Made by a program: the position numbers and the translations under genes | Assembly: GCA_015277795.1 (NCBI GenBank) | Contig: CP063848.1 | Span: 1 to 64,000, forward strand | Length of the DNA stretch: 64,000 bases | Source of the DNA: Massilia sp. UMI-21 | GTDB taxonomy: Bacteria; Pseudomonadota; Gammaproteobacteria; Burkholderiales; Burkholderiaceae_D | Reading direction: 5' to 3' | Notes under the pieces: generated by a model | The model's input: the letters and a program-made list of their open reading frames with translations, nothing else | What the model was told of the DNA's origin: nothing | The model's database searches: none | Shown here: positions 28,560-36,309 of the stretch, piece by piece | Layout of the letters: every line of letters begins with the position of its first letter | Numbering within the stretch: position 1 is the first letter of the stretch

Positions 28560-30254
28560 ATGGACGACACCCCAGTTGTGCTTGGCATAAACCGGACCCA
28601 GGACGCCAGCATCTGCCTGATGCACGGCTCGCACCTGGACTGGGCTATCCAGAAAGAACGCATCACGCGCCGCAAGCACCACTGGGGCAAGTCCGGCGAC
28701 CTGCGCGAGCACTACCTGCCGCAGCTGCCCGGGCTCGAGCGCCCGATCGACATCGTGGTCGAATGCTTCTCGTCCGACGACGAAATCCGCAGCCTGTCCT
28801 CGTACGAAGAAGAACTTGCCGCCACGCTGACCCTGTCGCACGGCAGCCGCCGCGCGCGCATTTCGCACCACCTGGCCCACCTGTACAGCGTGTTCCACCC
28901 TTCCCCCTTCGGCGAAGCGGCGGTCATGGTCATCGACGGCCAGGGCAGCCCGGTGTCCGACTTCACCGAATCCTGGAGCGGGGCCGCCAGCACGCCACGC
29001 GAATGGCGCGAGGTAGCGTCCTTCTACAGCGCGAGCCGCAAGGACATCCGCTGCATCGGCAAGCAGGTATGGGACCCCGTTGGCGGCCGCCACGACGACG
29101 GCCGCCTCGTCGGGCTCGGCATGTTCTACTTCCTGCTGACGCAGGCGATCTTCCCGGGCGAGGGCAACGAGGGCAAGGTGATGGGCCTGGCGCCCTACGG
29201 CGACCCGGCCGCCCTCGGCCTGCCGCCGCTCGACGTCGAGGGCATGGCGGTCGGCATTCCATCGGCCTGGCGTTCGCTGCTGCGCGAACGCAGCCGCTTC
29301 CGCTTCGGCAGCACCGAAGCGCGCTTCACCGACTGCGCCAACCTGGCGGCGGCCGGCCAGCGCGCCTTCGAGGACGCACTGATCGCACTGGCGCACTGGC
29401 TGTTCCGCCAGACCGGGGCCGAGCACCTGTGCTTCGCCGGCGGCACCGCCCTGAACTGTTCCGCCAACCAACGCCTGCTGCGCGAAACGCCGTTCCGGCG
29501 CGTGTTCCTGCCGCCGGCCCCGAGCGACGCCGGCACCGCCCTCGGCTGCGCCATCTACGGCCTCACCGAACTGGCGGACCAGCCCTGCGACTTCCGCTGG
29601 AGCGCCGACTATCTCGGGCCGCCGCCCCAGCTGTCCGATATCGAGGCAGCGCTGCAAGACGCCGGCGACCTGATCGTCGAACGGCCACGCGGTCGCGACG
29701 CCCTGTGCGCGCGCATGCTCGACCTGCTGTGCACCGGGCGCGTGATCGGCCTCTACCAGGGGCGCAGCGAATTCGGCCCGCGCGCGCTGGGGCACCGCAG
29801 CATCCTCGCCGATCCGCGCCGCGACCGCATCCGCGACTGGATCAATGCGCGCGTCAAGCAGCGTGAGTGGTTCCGTCCGCTCGCACCGGTGGTGCCTGAA
29901 GAACGTGCGTCGGCGTATTTCGACGTGGCCGGCACCTCGCCCTTCATGCAGTTCGCGGCGCCGGTACGCCCCGATGTGGCACCGATGCTGCAGGCCATCA
30001 CCCATGTCGACGGCACCGCACGCCTGCAAACCGTCGGGCCCGGAGACGATCCGCTGCTGCGTGCCCTGCTGGCCGGCTTCGAGGTGCGCACCGGCATACC
30101 GGTGCTGCTCAACACCTCGTTCAACGGCAAGGACGAGCCCATCGTCGAGACGCCCTTCGAGGCCGTGGCCGCATTCCGCCAAATGCCCCTGCACGCACTG
30201 GCCATGCCCCCCTTCCTGGTCACCAAGCGCAACGAGCCGGAGCTGCCGGTATGA
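28560..30254 (+). CDS. Carbamoyltransferase of the NodU/CmcH/TobZ family
   Basis: This enzyme makes carbamoyl-AMP from carbamoyl phosphate and ATP and transfers the carbamoyl group to a hydroxyl, typically on a sugar or antibiotic. Of 564 residues, the N-terminal Kae1-like domain carries metal-binding HHLAH (H103 and H107) and VIDGQGS. The C-terminal part has the family signatures QGRSEFGPRALGHRSILADPR, EWFRPLAPVVPEE and NTSFNGKDEPIV. AGGAG precedes the ATG. The neighbours are glycosyltransferases, so the likely target is a sugar of LPS or another surface glycan. The stop overlaps a possible short ORF by ATGA. Confidence 0.9.
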   Translation: MDDTPVVLGINRTQDASICLMHGSHLDWAIQKERITRRKHHWGKSGDLREHYLPQLPGLERPIDIVVECFSSDDEIRSLSSYEEELAATLTLSHGSRRARISHHLAHLYSVFHPSPFGEAAVMVIDGQGSPVSDFTESWSGAASTPREWREVASFYSASRKDIRCIGKQVWDPVGGRHDDGRLVGLGMFYFLLTQAIFPGEGNEGKVMGLAPYGDPAALGLPPLDVEGMAVGIPSAWRSLLRERSRFRFGSTEARFTDCANLAAAGQRAFEDALIALAHWLFRQTGAEHLCFAGGTALNCSANQRLLRETPFRRVFLPPAPSDAGTALGCAIYGLTELADQPCDFRWSADYLGPPPQLSDIEAALQDAGDLIVERPRGRDALCARMLDLLCTGRVIGLYQGRSEFGPRALGHRSILADPRRDRIRDWINARVKQREWFRPLAPVVPEERASAYFDVAGTSPFMQFAAPVRPDVAPMLQAITHVDGTARLQTVGPGDDPLLRALLAGFEVRTGIPVLLNTSFNGKDEPIVETPFEAVAAFRQMPLHALAMPPFLVTKRNEPELPV

Positions 30255-30536
30255 CCCGTGAATATCCGGGGCGCCCGAGCGTACCGGCCGGCGGCACGCC
30301 GACCATTCACGTCTCGGGCGACGAGCCGCGCTTTCGCATTGCCATCGACCGCTGCGAAGACGGGCTGGCGCAGGTGCTGGGCGATGCGCACGACCGCCGG
30401 GTCGAGCGAATCGCGCGCAAGCTCCTCGACCGTTCGTGCCGGGCTCGATCCGGCGCCGTACCGGCGCGGCATCGTAGGGGATCGGCGCCGGCGGGCGCCA
30501 TGTTGTTTGCGCAAGGCTGGACTATCTGGAGAACAC
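30251..30536 (+). other. Possible small ORF between carbamoyltransferase and GT9, reading frame uncertain
   Basis: An ATG overlaps the carbamoyltransferase stop (ATGA) and opens a frame with plausible coding character for about 60 residues (TIHVSGDEPRFRIAIDRC, DRRVERIARKLLDR). After that the frame becomes Arg/Ala-rich, while the +1 frame reads GLDPAPYRRGIVGD, which looks more protein-like. This may be a small gene with a frameshift near 30430, or noise. No family recognised. Confidence 0.25.
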
Positions 30537-31589
30537 ATGAGCCGCCGTTCCTTCCTGCAGCGCCACGATATTCACCAGGTCATCGTGTTCCGTGCCCTCC
30601 AGCTGGGCGACATGCTCTGTGCCGTGCCGGCCTTGCGGGCGCTGCGCGCGGCCTTGTCCGGCGCCAGGATCGTGCTGACCGGCTTGCCCTGGGCAAGCCA
30701 GTTCGCGCAGCGTTTCGACGCCTACGTGGACGAGTTCATTCCCTTCCCGGGGCACCCGCTACTGCCCGAACAGGCAGTCCGGCAAGACGAACTGACCTCT
30801 TACTATGCCGCCATCTGCGACCGCGGCTTCGACCTCGCGCTGCAGTTGCACGGCAGCGGCGACGTGACGAACCATGTCGTCGCCGGATTCGGCGCCAGGA
30901 CAATGGCCGGCTTCACCCGCGGTGAGGCCAGCCAGAGCCACCGGACCCTGCTCCTTCCCTATCCCGACAGCGGCGCCGAGCCGGAACGGCTACTGACCCT
31001 GCTGGACCGGCTGGGTGCGCCGATCGGTGGCGCGCAGCTCGAGTTCCCGCTGCGGCGCGAGGACATCGACGAGCTCGAAGCCAGCAAGGTCGCGCCCGGT
31101 CTGGAGCCAGGCAACTACATTTGCATCCACGCGGGCGCCCGCAAGCGCGACAAATGCTGGCCGCCCGAACGCTTTGCGGAAGTGGCGGACCAGATCAAAC
31201 ACGAGTTCGGATTCGATACCGTCCTGACCGGCTCGGCCGACGAAGCGCCGCTGGCACGCGCGGTCGCCGCACACATGCGCACACCGGCGGTCGAAGCGGC
31301 GGCGCCGATTTCGATCGGCGCCATGGCCGCACTGATGAGCCGGTCACGGCTGCTGATCTGTAACGACACCGGCGTCTCGCACATCGCCGCCGGGCTCGGG
31401 CTGAACAGCGTGGTAGTGTTCAGCAAGGCCGATATCGCCCGCTGGGCGCCGGCCGACCGGCTACGCCACCGCTGCATCTGGGATCCGGCCGCCGAGCGCG
31501 CCGCTGTCGTGCTCCAGCATGCGCGCGCCCTGCTGGCCGGGACGGCGCCGAGCGGGCAGCGCGCGGCGGGGATGTGGCCCTACTGGTAA
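30537..31589 (+). CDS. Glycosyltransferase family 9 (heptosyltransferase-like)
   Basis: A 350-residue GT-B enzyme of the ADP-heptose:LPS heptosyltransferase family, which builds LPS inner core. The start at 30537 (MSRRSFLQRHD) follows TGGAG. Conserved blocks are VFRALQLGDMLCAVPALRALR at the N-terminus, HAGARKRDKCWPPERFAEVAD in the donor-binding half, and ICNDTGVSHIAAGLG near the C-terminus. It is downstream of the carbamoyltransferase on the same strand, so both may act on one glycan. It converges with the degraded glycosyltransferase operon. Confidence 0.88.
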   Translation: MSRRSFLQRHDIHQVIVFRALQLGDMLCAVPALRALRAALSGARIVLTGLPWASQFAQRFDAYVDEFIPFPGHPLLPEQAVRQDELTSYYAAICDRGFDLALQLHGSGDVTNHVVAGFGARTMAGFTRGEASQSHRTLLLPYPDSGAEPERLLTLLDRLGAPIGGAQLEFPLRREDIDELEASKVAPGLEPGNYICIHAGARKRDKCWPPERFAEVADQIKHEFGFDTVLTGSADEAPLARAVAAHMRTPAVEAAAPISIGAMAALMSRSRLLICNDTGVSHIAAGLGLNSVVVFSKADIARWAPADRLRHRCIWDPAAERAAVVLQHARALLAGTAPSGQRAAGMWPYW

Positions 31590-31628
31590 CGGATGCGGCG
31601 CTGCCGCTACGCTTGCAGGATCACGGCT

Positions 31629-32742
31629 TCATCCATCCCCACGCCTTTGCAGCTGCGCCAGCGCCAGACCAAGCACCTGCTCGACCGGAACGTCATCCAC
31701 GAAGCTCTGCTGGTGCGTACAACGCGACACGCGATTGTCGACGCCGCATAGCGCGCACCGGACCTGCGCCGACACGGCCGCCTGCAACAGGCTGGGCCGC
31801 AAAGCTGCGCCGTCGACCAGGTTCGTGTACCAGAAAATGCCGACCGCCGGTGTGCCGATCGCCAGCGCCAGGTGCAGCGGACCGGTATCGTTGGACACCA
31901 CCAGCGCGGCACGCTCGAGCAGACCGAGCAGGCCGCCCAGCCCGAGCTTTCCGGACAGGTCGAGGGCCGGATGGCGCATGCCGCCCACGATGCTGCGCAC
32001 CAGGCCCGCCTCGTCCGCCGTGCCATTGACGGTAACGAGCGCGCCGGCCGAGGCCAGCGCATCGCCGACGGCGGCAAAGCGCTCTGGCGGCCAGCATCGC
32101 CGCGGGTCGGACGATTCCGGTTGCAGCAACACCAGGGGCTGGGCACGTTCCAGTGGCGTGGAACCCGGGCATGGCGGCACGCTCGGCCGCCAGAAGCGCC
32201 GCTGCAGCCGCGCGGTCGGCGGGCATGAGCGCCAGTTCGCGCGCCAGCGGGGGCAGCGTGGCGCCGGCCAATGCCGCGATCTCCAGCAAGGCCAGCCGCC
32301 GGTTGGCGGGCTCGACATGCGCAACCCAGCGGTCGAGCGCTGCCGCGCCTTGCGCGCGCGCACCGATGGTGAGCCGTGCGCCGAGCCGCATGGCGAAAGG
32401 GTTCGAATAACGTCCACCGCCGAACATCTGCGCCACGATATCGAAACCTTCGTCGCGCATGCGTGCGACGAAGCGCTCGACAGCCGCGCCCTCCACGGTA
32501 TCGCCGGCGGGCGCGCCGACACCCGGAATGGGTGGCAACACGACGACCCGGTCGACCGGCCCCGTCCGCCCGTGCAGGAATTGTGCATGCCAGGCCTTGC
32601 CCAGGAAAACCAGCTCGGCATCGGGATAGGCGTGCTTCAGCGCCTGCAGTGCCGGCAGGGCGAAAACGAAGTCGCCCACCGCGTTTGGCCGCAGTACCGC
32701 GATCTTGGCGACCCCGTGCAGGCGCATCGGGCTGCCATTCAT
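31629..32742 (-). pseudogene. Frameshifted glycosyltransferase family 9 gene
   Basis: The N-terminal half reads well from 32742 (MNGSPMRLHGVAKIAVLRPNAVGDFVFALPAL) through VERFVARMRDEGFDIVAQMFGG to AAMPGFHA near 32160. The C-terminal half continues in another minus frame from LERAQPLVLLQPESSDPRRCWPPERFA to the stop at 31629, including SNDTGPLHLALAIGTPAVGIFWY. Joining them needs removal of one base (or an equivalent change) around 32145-32165. The result would be a normal GT9 of about 370 residues. It could be a true inactivating mutation, a phase-variable site or a sequencing error. No homopolymer run is visible at the junction. Confidence 0.8.
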
Positions 32743-32821
32743 GGGCCTGTCCCTGGCACTGCGGTACGCGCCCGCAAACCGCGCCGTGGGAACAGCACCC
32801 GGTGTGGAGGCCGTGCCTCGC

Positions 32822-33274
32822 TCACGGCCGCGCCTGCGTCGGGGCGGCTTGCACAGGTGCCGGCTGCCCCGGCGATGCCGGCTGCGCAGGGCTGCCGGCA
32901 TGCGGCAGCAGCGCCCAGGGCGCATCGACCTCGCGCGCCTTGAGCGTGGTCGGCAACTCCATGTGGTAGGCGCCGGAAGGCAGCATGCCGCAGCCGCCGA
33001 AACGCTCCATCACGCGCAACTGGGCAAGCACGTCTTCGCCGCAGTGCCCGGGTGGCAGGTGCCGCCAGGTGTCGACCTGGCGCCCGGTGGCGCGCAGGTA
33101 GCGCAGCACGGCCACCACCTCGGGCTGGCCGAGTGCGCCCGCGCCTTCGGTCTGGTCGGATACGACGATGCGCAGCGCGGGATAATCCTGGGCGCCGATC
33201 GCGGTCAGCGCGACCGCCAGCGCCGCCGGCCGGCAGCAGCTGGGAACCAGCACGTCGATGCGCGGCAGCGTCAT
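32822..33274 (-). pseudogene. Family 2 glycosyltransferase with apparent internal deletion
   Basis: A 150-residue ORF starts like a GT-A family 2 enzyme (LPRIDVLVPSCCRPAALAVAL, QDYPALRIVVSDQ). After residue about 65 it passes directly into what I recognise as the C-terminal part of such enzymes (RHLPPGHCGEDVLAQLRVME, FGGCGMLPSGAYHMELPTT). The DxD-bearing catalytic core expected between them (roughly 150 residues) is missing, while the frame stays open. The start is adjacent to the DUF4254 stop (TGA then ATG). An in-frame deletion near 33070 is the simplest reading; the judgement rests on family memory, not an alignment. Confidence 0.6.
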
Positions 33275-33694
33275 TCAGCTTCCCGCCTGGGCCGCGCCAC
33301 CTGCCGCCGGCCCGTACAGGTAGGGGTTGAGGGCGGGGTCGTTGTACATCTTGAACTGGCGGTAAACCTTGAAATAGGCCTGGCCCGCACGCGCTTCGCG
33401 CAGCAGCTGGTCGAGGCAGGCGGCAAGGTCGTGGCGCTGCTGGTTGTAGCGGTCGATCAGGCGCTTGCTGGTGGCGATCTCGGCGGCCGCAACGTCGACC
33501 CGGCGCGCGCGGTCTTCTTCTTGCCACAACAGGCAGTTGTAGCGATGGGTGGCGTCGATGGCGCGCCACGCTCCGGGAAGCTCGGCCGGGCGATGCAGGC
33601 TCGGCCAGTCGGGCTGGGCAAGCTCGCCATCGTGGAAGCCCATCACCGCGACCGCGTTGACTGTGCTGGACATGGCATCCCCGTTCGTCGTCAT
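33275..33694 (-). CDS. DUF4254-family protein
   Basis: A 139-residue protein with the pattern HRYNCLLWQEEDRARRVDV, AEIATSKRLIDRYNQQRHDLAACLDQLL that I associate with DUF4254, which is found in LPS and capsule glycosylation clusters. It appears shorter than typical members (about 190-200), with an unrelated Gly/Ala-rich end. Two starts are possible, 33694 (MTTNGDAM) and 33673 (MSSTVNAV); neither has a strong ribosome-binding site. It is first in an operon with the deleted GT2 and the frameshifted GT9. Confidence 0.6.
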   Translation of the reverse strand: MTTNGDAMSSTVNAVAVMGFHDGELAQPDWPSLHRPAELPGAWRAIDATHRYNCLLWQEEDRARRVDVAAAEIATSKRLIDRYNQQRHDLAACLDQLLREARAGQAYFKVYRQFKMYNDPALNPYLYGPAAGGAAQAGS

Positions 33695-33777
33695 ACCCGT
33701 TGGAGACGGCAGGCCCGGCGAAGTTCTGGCGGTGACCAGTCCGGCTTGGGCCGGCGCAAAGCGCCGCAGTCCAGGCG

Positions 33778-33813
33778 AAAAAAAACGCAGACGGCGCGCT
33801 GCGCGGTCTGCGT
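33778..33813 (-). terminator. Terminator after the MFS gene at 33.9 kb
   Basis: Stem ACGCAGAC / GTCTGCGT with a further GC-rich interior is flanked by eight A on the plus strand, i.e. a T8 run on the minus strand. It lies about 65 bp past the minus-strand MFS stop. Confidence 0.85.
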
Positions 33814-33877
33814 TGGAAGCCCGGCTTGCGCCGTGCGAGGATCGGGTGCCGGCCAGGAACCCAGGCCGGCGAAAACT

Positions 33878-35041
33878 TTACTTCAGCATTCGGGTACGGC
33901 TGGCGACGAAGGCGATTACCAGCGCCAGGACGCCGAGGTAGGCGATCGCGGCCTGCATGCCGGCGAAGTGGGCGACCGCGCCGATCACCGGCGGACCGAT
34001 CAGGCTGCCGCTATACGCCATGCTGGCGACGCCGGCCAGGGCCATCGGGCCTTGGGTACCTGCTGCGCTGAACACGAACGGAAACAGGAGCGCCAGGCCG
34101 AGGCCGGCGATCGCGAAACCCACCAGGGCGACGTAAGCGCTTGGCGCCAGCACCGCGAACATCAGGCCGCTGGCACCCACGAGCGAGCCGATGGTGACCA
34201 GGCGCTGGGCGCTGAAGCGCATCTTGAGCTTGTCGCCCATCAGGCGCGACATCAGCATCATGACCGAGAAAGCCGACAGGGCCAGTGGCGCCAGGCCATC
34301 AGACGCGCCGAAATGCTGTTTCAGGAACACGCCGCTCCAGTCGGCAATGCTGCCTTCCGTCATCGCCCCCAGGAAACCCAACAGGCCCAGCAGCACCAGC
34401 GGACCACGCGGCAGCGAGAACGACTTCTTCTCGACCTGTTCCGGAACGCCATCGGCGTCCATCAGGCTGAAGGCGAGCCACAGCACCAGCGCCAGCGGAC
34501 CGACCAGCATCATGAAGTGATTCACCGGAGCGATCTTCATGCTGGCCATCAGGCTGCCCAGGGTCGCGCCCACCAGGCCGCCGGCACAGCTGATCCCATG
34601 CAGCTTCGACATTTCCGATTTGCCGGTCTGCTCTTCACGCTTGGTAGCGGCCGAGTTGATGGCCACGTCGTACACGCTCGCGGTCACGCCCAGCAGCAGC
34701 ACCGCCATCATCAGGCGCGCGACGTCGGGCGCCATGCCGATCGAGACCAGGACGGCCAGCAGGGCCATGCCCGACGTGAGCAGCGACTTGCGTGCACCGA
34801 AGCGTCGCATCAGGAAGGACGAGATCGGGAAGGACAGCAGCGCGCCGAGGCCGCCGCACAGGAGGACCATCGACAGGCCCGAATGCGAGACCTTCACGCC
34901 TTGGGCCAGGGCCGGGATGCGGCCGGCCCATGAGCCCATGACCAGGCCGAACAGTGCAAACGCCACCGGTAGGGCGTATTGCTGGGTTTGCGCGAAACTG
35001 AAACTGAAACCGGAACGCGAGGCGGAAGCGGTAGTGTGCAT
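33878..35041 (-). CDS. MFS transporter, YbjJ/fucose-permease-like
   Basis: A 387-residue membrane protein with twelve predicted helices. The first loop reads GSWAGRIPALAQGVKVS and the N-half ends SVYDVAINSAATKREE, features of the YbjJ/FucP-like branch of MFS. The central loop (LMDADGVPEQVEKKSFSLPRG) splits the two six-helix halves. The substrate is unknown; relatives are annotated as sugar or drug exporters without proof. No Shine-Dalgarno is seen at the ATG at 35041. A strong terminator follows it. Confidence 0.82.
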   Translation of the reverse strand: MHTTASASRSGFSFSFAQTQQYALPVAFALFGLVMGSWAGRIPALAQGVKVSHSGLSMVLLCGGLGALLSFPISSFLMRRFGARKSLLTSGMALLAVLVSIGMAPDVARLMMAVLLLGVTASVYDVAINSAATKREEQTGKSEMSKLHGISCAGGLVGATLGSLMASMKIAPVNHFMMLVGPLALVLWLAFSLMDADGVPEQVEKKSFSLPRGPLVLLGLLGFLGAMTEGSIADWSGVFLKQHFGASDGLAPLALSAFSVMMLMSRLMGDKLKMRFSAQRLVTIGSLVGASGLMFAVLAPSAYVALVGFAIAGLGLALLFPFVFSAAGTQGPMALAGVASMAYSGSLIGPPVIGAVAHFAGMQAAIAYLGVLALVIAFVASRTRMLK

Positions 35042-35569
35042 CGGAAAGGAAGATTGTTAAATTTTTCGGGAAAATTCGAGAAGTGCCAGCCAATCCTGAT
35101 CGGTGAAATGATTTACGTCAGGAAGCTGATGGGAGGCAATTCTAAACGTCGGAAAAATTTTTTGTTTGCCGCGCGGAAAAATATTTTATGCCGTTGTTTT
35201 GCGCCGACAAATTGCTGCCAACATCCTTATCGAACCACTACAGAACCGTACAAAAGCGAACAGAAAATAGGCCAAGAGCCCTTTAAATGTAAGCAAATGC
35301 TTCCGAGCTGACGGATTCTTCGCCATCAGGGCATCGTGCCGAAGCAAGAAAAATTTGAATACACCCAGCCATGACATATCGCTCCATCGTTTAAATTACA
35401 TTGGCTCAAATGGAATAATCAATATGGCAACTTCAGCATAAGCCGGGCTGATTCAACCACCCCTTTATCAGGCTTGCCTATTTCAGTTATTCAGTCATTG
35501 AATTGTGAAATCTCAGCTTTCGCATTTAAATCCGGTTTAAAAGCAGAAATAAATGGAAGCGTTGTCAAA
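35042..35569. other. AT-rich intergenic region without a supported gene
   Basis: About 530 bp with clearly lower GC than the surroundings lies between the MFS start and the ohr terminator. Short ORFs are present but none has a ribosome-binding site with plausible protein composition. It must contain the MFS promoter. AT-richness may mark an acquired or degenerate segment; no repeats or tRNA-like fold were recognised. Confidence 0.5.
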
Positions 35570-35571
35570 AA

Positions 35572-35618
35572 AACAGAAAAGCCAGCCATATGGGCTGTTC
35601 TGTCCCGTATGGCTGGCT
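35572..35618 (-). terminator. Terminator after ohr
   Basis: An 11-bp stem AGCCAGCCATA / TATGGCTGGCT with a 17-base loop, plus an A-rich stretch (AAAAAAACAGAAA) that becomes U-rich on the minus strand, lies 25 bp past the ohr stop. Confidence 0.75.
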
Positions 35619-35643
35619 GTCGGTCCGGCGCTGCGGCCTGGTA

Positions 35644-36069
35644 TCAGACGAGCTGCAGGCTCACGTCGATATTGCCGCGGGTCGCGTTCGAGTAAGGGCA
35701 GACGACATGGGCGCGTTCGATCAGGGTACGTGCTTCCTCTTCCGGCAGGCCCGGCAGGCTGATCTGCAGTAGCACTTCGATGCCAAAGCCGGTCGGGATC
35801 GGGCCGATGCCGACGCTGCCCTGCACCGACACGTCGGGCGAGATCTTCAGCTTGTCGCGGGCGGCGACGAATTTCATGGCGCCGAGGAAGCAGGCCGAGT
35901 AGCCGGCAGCGAACAACTGCTCCGGGTTGCTGCCCGCGCCGCCTGCGCCGCCCAGCTCCTTCGGGGTGGACAGCCTGATGTCGAGTGCATTGTCGGACGA
36001 GACGGCGCGGCCGTCGCGGCCGCCGGTGACCTGGGCGCTTGCACGGTAGAGGACTTTTTCGATTGCCAT
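35644..36069 (-). CDS. ohr: Organic hydroperoxide resistance protein Ohr
   Basis: A thiol-dependent peroxidase of the Ohr/OsmC fold that reduces organic hydroperoxides. The start at 36069 ([20 protein letters not shown]) follows AGGAG and gives 141 residues. The peroxidatic cysteine is in [14 protein letters not shown] and the resolving cysteine in [12 protein letters not shown]. Ohr genes are often controlled by the MarR-type repressor OhrR, but no ohrR is adjacent here. A good promoter and a leader of about 100 nt precede it. Confidence 0.94.
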   Translation of the reverse strand: MAIEKVLYRASAQVTGGRDGRAVSSDNALDIRLSTPKELGGAGGAGSNPEQLFAAGYSACFLGAMKFVAARDKLKISPDVSVQGSVGIGPIPTGFGIEVLLQISLPGLPEEEARTLIERAHVVCPYSNATRGNIDVSLQLV

Positions 36070-36178
36070 GGAGATGCTCCTTTGCGGGTTGTGGGCCAAG
36101 CCCAAATCATTGTTAGCGATTAGATCGCGCGCTACTTAAATTGTGCTGGCCTGGACCAAGGTCCGTGCCATGAAAGCG

Positions 36179-36207
36179 ATAATACATAGCGCACTATTTA
36201 ATTGCAA
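36179..36207 (-). promoter_or_regulatory. Predicted ohr promoter
   Basis: On the minus strand TTGCAA (36207-36202) and TATTAT (36184-36179) are separated by exactly 17 bp. AT-rich TTAATTGC-like words around it resemble sites bound by OhrR-type repressors, but I cannot define an operator. Confidence 0.5.
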
Positions 36208-36309
36208 GCTATTTTTCTGTGGCGACAAATGCGCGGTGTCGACCAGCGCAAGCATGCTGCACATGGCGGCGCCTTCGGGTCGTGCGCAAGGCGACGGGCG
36301 CGGCCTGCG

